From Bacillota bacterium (GTDB taxonomy: Bacteria > Bacillota > Bacilli > Paenibacillales > Paenibacillaceae), in contig JAEWJS010000114.1 in NCBI GenBank assembly GCA_023386495.1, forward strand, positions 1 through 11,917: a stretch of DNA of 11,917 nucleotides. Reading direction: 5' to 3'. This document shows, piece by piece, positions 7,505-11,917 of the stretch (positions are counted from its first letter, which is position 1; each line of letters opens with the position of its first letter). A program made the translations under genes and the position numbers. The notes below the pieces were generated by a model, which saw only the letters and a list, made by a program, of their open reading frames with translations, was not told the DNA's origin and did no database searches.

Positions 7505-7543
7505 CTGCTCCGATTGGCATATCCCGCTTGAGGCATGCTTCGT

Positions 7544-7549
7544 TATAAT
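7544..7549 (+). promoter_or_regulatory. -10 element of the response regulator/kinase operon
   Basis: A perfect TATAAT lies 38 nt before the regulator ATG. The hexamer at the proper distance upstream (around 7521-7526) does not resemble TTGACA. TTGAGG at 7528-7533 is too close and TTGGCA at 7514-7519 too far. A good -10 without a -35 fits a promoter that needs an activator. The operator candidate would end about 50 bp upstream of the expected transcript start. Confidence 0.45.
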
Positions 7550-7587
7550 AGGATGTAAACATTCCACGCCAGAGGGGAATATACGAC

Positions 7588-8247
7588 ATGCTAAGAATCG
7601 TAATCGCGGATGACCAGCGGCTGCTTCGGGACGGAATCGCGACGATTCTGTCCCTCGAGGAGGATCTAGACGTTGTCGGCGCAGCCGAAAATGGCCTCGA
7701 GGCCGTCCAGCTGGTCCGGTCGCTCGCGCCGAAGATCGTGCTCATGGACATCAAGATGCCCGTACAGGACGGCATCGAGGCGCTGAAGACGATCAAGGCG
7801 GAGATGCCTGAGGTCAAGGTCATTATGCTGACCACCTTCGCCGAAGACAAGTTCATCGTCGAAGCGATGTCCGCCGGCGCCGACGGCTTCCTGCTCAAGG
7901 ACATGCCGTCCGAGCGCGTCGTCCAGACCGTACGGGACGCAGCGGCCGGACAGCTCATGCTGCCCTCTTCGATTGCGGCCAAGCTGGCCGCGCGTCTCAT
8001 GACGCTGACCAATGTGAAGGCCGACGTATTCGACGAAGCGAAGCTGAAGCGCGAAGGACTGCTGTTCACGGATCGCGAGCGCCGCATGATTCTGCTCATG
8101 ATCGACGGCTCGAGCAACAAGCAGATTGCCGCCTCGCTCTTCATGAGCGAAGGCACGGTGCGCAATTATATCAGCGTCATCTATAACAAAATCGGGACGA
8201 ACGACCGGCAAGCGGCGGTGCAGCGGCTGAAGGAGCTGCTGTTGTGA
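7588..8247 (+). CDS. NarL/LuxR-type response regulator
   Basis: This 219-residue DNA-binding regulator should be activated by phosphoryl transfer from the kinase encoded just downstream. The receiver domain (1 to about 120) shows the acidic pair D8/D9, phospho-acceptor D54 in LMDIKMP, the T82/T83 switch position and K104 in LLKDMP. The C-terminal LuxR/GerE helix-turn-helix (about 153-219) includes FTDRERRMILLMIDGSSNKQIA, the usual motif SEGTVRNYISVIYNKIG and a terminal helix. Length is typical of the family. GAGGGG lies 10 nt before the ATG. Its TGA stop overlaps the GTG start of the kinase gene, so the two are translated as a coupled pair. Likely targets are its own promoter and the GH44 promoter, where a shared motif is found; that part is inference. 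Confidence 0.97.
   Translation: MLRIVIADDQRLLRDGIATILSLEEDLDVVGAAENGLEAVQLVRSLAPKIVLMDIKMPVQDGIEALKTIKAEMPEVKVIMLTTFAEDKFIVEAMSAGADGFLLKDMPSERVVQTVRDAAAGQLMLPSSIAAKLAARLMTLTNVKADVFDEAKLKREGLLFTDRERRMILLMIDGSSNKQIAASLFMSEGTVRNYISVIYNKIGTNDRQAAVQRLKELLL
8230..8235 (+). promoter_or_regulatory. Ribosome site fixing the GTG start of the hybrid kinase
   Basis: AAGGAG lies 8 nt before GTG at 8244, inside the end of the regulator gene. The start codon and the regulator stop share the bases GTGA (8244-8247). The signal peptide of the kinase begins directly at this GTG, which supports the choice. Confidence 0.85.
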
Positions 8248-11200
8248 GCAGCAGCAGCCTTCTTCGCTGGCCGCTGCTGCTCTTCGCCGCCTTGATGCTT
8301 CTGTCGGCATTCGCGGGATCAGCCTCTGCAGACAGCCGATATCCGAAGGAAGAGCTGGTTGTCCGTTTCTTCGTCGACGGCTGGGAGGTCCACTGGGGCG
8401 ACAATCCGCGTTCGGACGCAGATTGGCAGACATTCACGACGGAACACTTCCATTCCCTTGAGCGTTACGAGGGCATGCTATGGCTCCGCCGCCAACTGCC
8501 GGAGATCGAACGGCATGACAGCCATCTTTTCCTCTATCATATGAAGTACGTCGAAGCCTATATCGACCATTCCCCTGTCTATGCCTTCAATATGAAGGAG
8601 CAGAATCACCGCATCAATGCCTATATGAAGATACATGCGATCCCGATCACCCCTGAGGATGAGGGCCGGCTGCTCGAGCTGCGGCTGAAGTGGGACCATA
8701 TCCCGATGAATCCGGTATGGAACATGATCGGCAGCCGCGAGACGATCGTCTACGATCAGCTCCACTATGATTGGACGCGTCTGATGTACGCCGTGCTCTG
8801 CGCAGCGCTCGGTCTCGGTTCGCTTGGTCTGTTCCTGCGTCGAATCAAGGAACGAATCTACGGCTGGTTCGCGCTGCTCTGCCTATCGGCCGGAGCCGGG
8901 TTCGTGCTGCTGAGCTCATCGCCGCAGTGGTTCGTGAACCTGGATCCGGTCTACTACTGGCGGGAGCTGCTGCTGCCGCTGGCGATGCTGGCGTTCATCG
9001 GGTTCTACGGCGAAGCGCTCGGACGCTCCCGCAGCCCGATCTACACGCGGACGATCGCGATCGTGCTGGGCTTCTTCCTGATCGAGACCGTTGTCGCCTA
9101 CTTCGACGATATTTGGTACGGCTATATGTGGACATTCGGCATGGCCCCGCTCTTCATCGGCGTATTCAGCATGATCACGTATACGCTGGTCCAGCACATC
9201 TTGAAGAATCGGAATCAAGAAGCCGCTTGGCTGACGGCCGGCTACGTGATTCTGGTCGTCTCCTGCATGGCGCACCTCATGATTAACATGACGGCGCAAG
9301 GACGCATGATGCTGAACCACGCCTTTCGAGGCATGCAGGACGTGATCGCCAATATTTTGCCGACCGGCTTCATGCTGTTCATCGGCTGTATGGCCATGGT
9401 GCTGCTGCTCCGCTTCTCCGGCGTCTACCGGCAGTTGAAGACGTACGCGGATGCGCTCGCCCACAAGAACGAGACGCTTGCGCAGTTCGACCGGCTGAAG
9501 GACGATTTCCTGCACAATACGTCCCACGAGCTGCGCACGCCGCTGCATGGCATCGCGGGCCTGTCGGAATCGCTGCTCGCCGGCGCGGCCGGTCCGGTGA
9601 ACGATCGGACGCGGGCGTCCCTCGGCATGATGCGTGACAGCGCCAATCGGCTGCTCCATCTCGTCAACGACATCCTGGACTTCAATCGACTGAAGCACGA
9701 GGACATCCGCATCGTGCCCCGGGTCGTCGACCTCAGGCAGAGCGCCGAGACGGTCATGACGATGCTGACCCCTCTTACGGCGGCGAAGGGGTTGACGTGC
9801 CGCATCGAGATCGAGGAATCCGGCCGCTACGTGCTGGCGGATGCCGCGCGGCTGGAGCAGATTCTGTACAATCTGCTGGGCAATGCCATCAAATATACGA
9901 CGGACGGCTCCGTAACGGTGCGGGCCGCGGCGGCGGACGACGGAAGCGGCAAGGCGGCGATCGCCGTCATTGATACGGGACGGGGCATCGATCCGGAGGC
10001 GGCTTCCAGGCTGTTCGAGCCCTTCGCCTCCTCCGACGGATCGAGCGGCACAGGCCTTGGACTCGCTTTGACCAAGCGGCTCATCGAGCTGCATGGCGGC
10101 GACATTCGCATCGGGCCTGGGGAGCGCGGGCGCGGGACGCGCGTCGATTATACGCTGCCGCTCGCCGATAGCGCGGCGATCGAAGCGGCTTACGCAGCTG
10201 GAAGTTTGCATGCCGGCAGCGGGGCTGCCGCCCGCGAGGCATTGTTCAGCGAACACGCGCGGTTATTCCCGAGGTGGACGAGCGATTCGGAGGAGACGGC
10301 GAGTTCTGCTGCGTCGGCAGGTGGATCTGACGCCGATGAGGGCGCGGCTGCCAACGTGCAATACCCGCGCCATCCGATCATTCTGATCGTCGACGATGAG
10401 CCGGTGAACGTGCAGGTGCTGTACAACTTTTTCAGCGGCAAGCCCTATCGCGTGGAGCATGCGCAATCCGGGGAAGAGGCGCTTGCGCGGCTGGTCGAGG
10501 AGGAGCGTCCTGCGCTGCTGCTCTTGGATATCATGATGCCGGGCATCAACGGGTACGACGTATGCAGGCGCATCCGGGAGACGTGGTCGCCGAGCGAGCT
10601 GCCCGTCATCCTGCTGTCCGCACGCAGCCGCGTATCGGATCTGACCAACGGCTTCGATGCCGGCGCCAACGATTACGTACCGAAACCCTTCGCGCAGGGC
10701 GAGCTTCTCTCGCGCGTCGAGACGCAGCTTAAGCTCGCTGCATTCCATCAATCGCTCGATTCGCTGGTGCAGGAGCGGACCAAGGAGCTGGAGGAGAAGA
10801 GCGAGGCGCTGCTCGGCTCGTTCAAGGAGACGGCGGAGGCGCTCGCCGAAGTGTCCGTGCTTGAAGAGCGCAGCCGGATCGCGCACGAGATTCACGACGT
10901 GGTCGGGCATACGTTGACCGCCGCCGTCGTGCAGCTGGAAGCGGCCCAGAAGCTCGCATCGCGCAGTCCGGAAGACAGCCTGCTGAAGGTCGCCGGCGCG
11001 CAGGAGCTCGTCCGCAAGGGACTGGACGATATCCGCCGCTCTGTCCGGCTGCTCAAGGATGACGGTTACGCATTCGACCTCAGCTATGAAGCACGCGAGC
11101 TGATCGACGAGATGGAGCTGCACACCGGCATCCGCATCGAGACGGACATCGATATTCCGCCGATGGACGGCATCCTGCAGAAGGTGGTCTACCACGCGCT

Positions 11201-11513
11201 GCAGGAAGGCCTGACGAACGGCATCCGGCACGGGGGCTGCGATTGGTTCCATTTCTCGCTTACCCAGGCGGACGGCCAGCTGCGCTTCCTGCTGCTCAAT
11301 GACGGCCTGGGTTACGGCGATGCGAAGCCGGGCTTCGGCTTATCGGCGATGATGGAGCGCGTCCATCTGCTCGGCGGCGAGATGACCGTCGGCCAACCGC
11401 CTGCGCATGCCGGCAAGTCCAATGCCGGCCGGCCATGGGGCTGCGCGCTCGCCATTACACTGCCGCTGCCGCCGCAGCCGGGAGCTGCTCCGCAAGCGGA
11501 GGAAGCCGGTTAG
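8244..11513 (+). CDS. 7TMR-DISM-type hybrid sensor kinase with two histidine kinase cores
   Basis: This 1089-residue membrane sensor has a signal peptide (1-29), an extracellular domain (about 30-175) and seven membrane segments (roughly 181-199, 207-225, 240-258, 270-286, 296-318, 327-347, 369-390), the 7TMR-DISM layout. Then come a HisKA core (H428 in NTSHELRTPL) and its ATPase domain (N-box N547, DTGRGI 577-581, GTGLGLAL 602-609). A low-complexity Ala/Ser linker (about 641-708) leads to a receiver domain (D717/D718, phospho-acceptor D762 in LLDIMMP, K814). A coiled coil (about 835-880) joins a second kinase core of the HisKA_3 type (H884 in AHEIHDVVGHTL) with its own ATPase domain (N992, GFGLSAMMERV 1030-1040). 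All key residues look intact. HisKA_3 kinases normally pair with NarL-type regulators, matching the upstream gene. The signal sensed is unknown. Confidence 0.96.
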   Translation: MSSSSLLRWPLLLFAALMLLSAFAGSASADSRYPKEELVVRFFVDGWEVHWGDNPRSDADWQTFTTEHFHSLERYEGMLWLRRQLPEIERHDSHLFLYHMKYVEAYIDHSPVYAFNMKEQNHRINAYMKIHAIPITPEDEGRLLELRLKWDHIPMNPVWNMIGSRETIVYDQLHYDWTRLMYAVLCAALGLGSLGLFLRRIKERIYGWFALLCLSAGAGFVLLSSSPQWFVNLDPVYYWRELLLPLAMLAFIGFYGEALGRSRSPIYTRTIAIVLGFFLIETVVAYFDDIWYGYMWTFGMAPLFIGVFSMITYTLVQHILKNRNQEAAWLTAGYVILVVSCMAHLMINMTAQGRMMLNHAFRGMQDVIANILPTGFMLFIGCMAMVLLLRFSGVYRQLKTYADALAHKNETLAQFDRLKDDFLHNTSHELRTPLHGIAGLSESLLAGAAGPVNDRTRASLGMMRDSANRLLHLVNDILDFNRLKHEDIRIVPRVVDLRQSAETVMTMLTPLTAAKGLTCRIEIEESGRYVLADAARLEQILYNLLGNAIKYTTDGSVTVRAAAADDGSGKAAIAVIDTGRGIDPEAASRLFEPFASSDGSSGTGLGLALTKRLIELHGGDIRIGPGERGRGTRVDYTLPLADSAAIEAAYAAGSLHAGSGAAAREALFSEHARLFPRWTSDSEETASSAASAGGSDADEGAAANVQYPRHPIILIVDDEPVNVQVLYNFFSGKPYRVEHAQSGEEALARLVEEERPALLLLDIMMPGINGYDVCRRIRETWSPSELPVILLSARSRVSDLTNGFDAGANDYVPKPFAQGELLSRVETQLKLAAFHQSLDSLVQERTKELEEKSEALLGSFKETAEALAEVSVLEERSRIAHEIHDVVGHTLTAAVVQLEAAQKLASRSPEDSLLKVAGAQELVRKGLDDIRRSVRLLKDDGYAFDLSYEARELIDEMELHTGIRIETDIDIPPMDGILQKVVYHALQEGLTNGIRHGGCDWFHFSLTQADGQLRFLLLNDGLGYGDAKPGFGLSAMMERVHLLGGEMTVGQPPAHAGKSNAGRPWGCALAITLPLPPQPGAAPQAEEAG

Positions 11514-11540
11514 CGGTGAGGAGTGGCGGTGCGGCGACAG

Positions 11541-11917
11541 GTGCGGCGGTGGTGACTGCTCAGCAGTCGACGATGGGACGACTGGCGGTGGACGGTAGAC
11601 AGCGTGGTGGTCGGTGACATGGCGGTACGTGCTGCGGGGCGAACGTTGCGGTGAAGATGCTGCGGTGGGTGGCTGCTCGGCGGTCGGCGATAGGTGCGGC
11701 GGTGATGACTGCTCGGCAGTCGACGATGAGACGACATGGCGGTGGCCGGTAGACAGCGTGGTGGTCGGCGACATGGCGGTACGTGCTGCGACGGTGGCTT
11801 TCGACCGGCGGTGATAGGTGCGGCGGTGGCACTGCTCGGCGGTCGGCGATAGGTGCGGCGGCGGTGACTGTTCGACGACTGGCGGCGGGACGATATGGCG
11901 GTGGACGGTAGACAGTG
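11541..11917 (+). repeat. G-rich tandem repeat array, period about 155 bp
   Basis: Unit A (11541-11636) and unit B (11694-11790) match at about 94 percent (five substitutions and one indel by eye) at an offset of 153 bp. A third, more divergent unit C starts at 11853 and is cut by the window end. The inter-unit spacer also repeats: a 30-bp stretch at 11673-11702 recurs exactly at 11832-11861, offset 159. Each of A and B holds a small hairpin, GACTGC-N3-GCAGTC, at 11554-11568 and 11707-11721. No credible gene is seen in 11514-11917. Confidence 0.8.

Noticed and set aside
8916..10256. Long minus-strand open frames opposite the kinase gene (also 10263-11252)
   Set aside because: The plus strand encodes unmistakable kinase domains throughout. 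The opposite frames show no motif and have the Arg/Gln/Leu-rich composition of antisense shadows.
11488..11501. Short inverted repeat CTCCG-N4-CGGAG as a terminator for the kinase gene
   Set aside because: It lies inside the coding sequence just before the stop, is only 5 bp, and has no T tract. No convincing terminator is seen before the window end.
11340..11774. Low-complexity minus-strand frames rich in Ser, Pro and His across the repeat array
   Set aside because: They overlap the kinase end, have no ribosome site, and the frame shifts between repeat units because of a 1-nt indel. The peptide repetition only reflects the DNA repeat.
11541..11917. Tandem repeats as a CRISPR array
   Set aside because: Unit length (about 97 bp), imperfect copies and repeated rather than unique spacers rule out a CRISPR, and no cas gene is near.

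Overview
This window looks like chromosomal DNA of a GC-rich Gram-positive bacterium of the Paenibacillus/Cohnella type. That assignment is an inference. It rests on strong GGAGG-like ribosome sites, intrinsic terminators with U tracts, a large secreted GH44 glycosidase, an HPr-like protein with the regulatory serine of Firmicutes, and a 7TMR-DISM-type sensor kinase paired with a NarL-type regulator. No mobile element, tRNA, rRNA or CRISPR array was found.

Layout, left to right. Bases 1-181 hold the terminator of the first gene. Bases 182-3820 (minus) encode a 1212-residue secreted GH44 enzyme with three copies of a carbohydrate-binding-like beta-sandwich module and two Big_2-like Ig modules in front of the catalytic domain. 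Its leader (3821-3983) holds a hairpin and a candidate operator. Bases 4034-6982 (minus) encode a 982-residue secreted, probably non-catalytic protein: discoidin-like module, FN3, seven Ig-like repeats and a C-terminal dockerin-like double EF-hand. Bases 7141-7383 (minus) encode an 80-residue HPr-like protein that lacks the active-site histidine segment but keeps the Ser46 region. A 204-bp divergent control region follows. Bases 7588-8247 (plus) encode a NarL/LuxR-type response regulator. It overlaps by 4 nt a 1089-residue hybrid kinase (8244-11513), which carries two different histidine kinase cores around one receiver domain. Bases 11514-11917 are a G-rich tandem repeat array with a period of about 155 bp that runs off the window.

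The main find is a 27-bp composite motif: an inverted repeat GTkACA-N3-TGTCAC followed 12 bp on by a further TGTCAy. It occurs in the divergent region upstream of the regulator (7478-7504) and again upstream of the GH44 gene (3927-3953), with 20 of 27 positions identical by eye. The simplest reading is that the two-component system controls itself, possibly the HPr-like gene, and the GH44 polysaccharidase. This would make the window one local sensing-and-degradation regulon. That link is inferred from sequence only.
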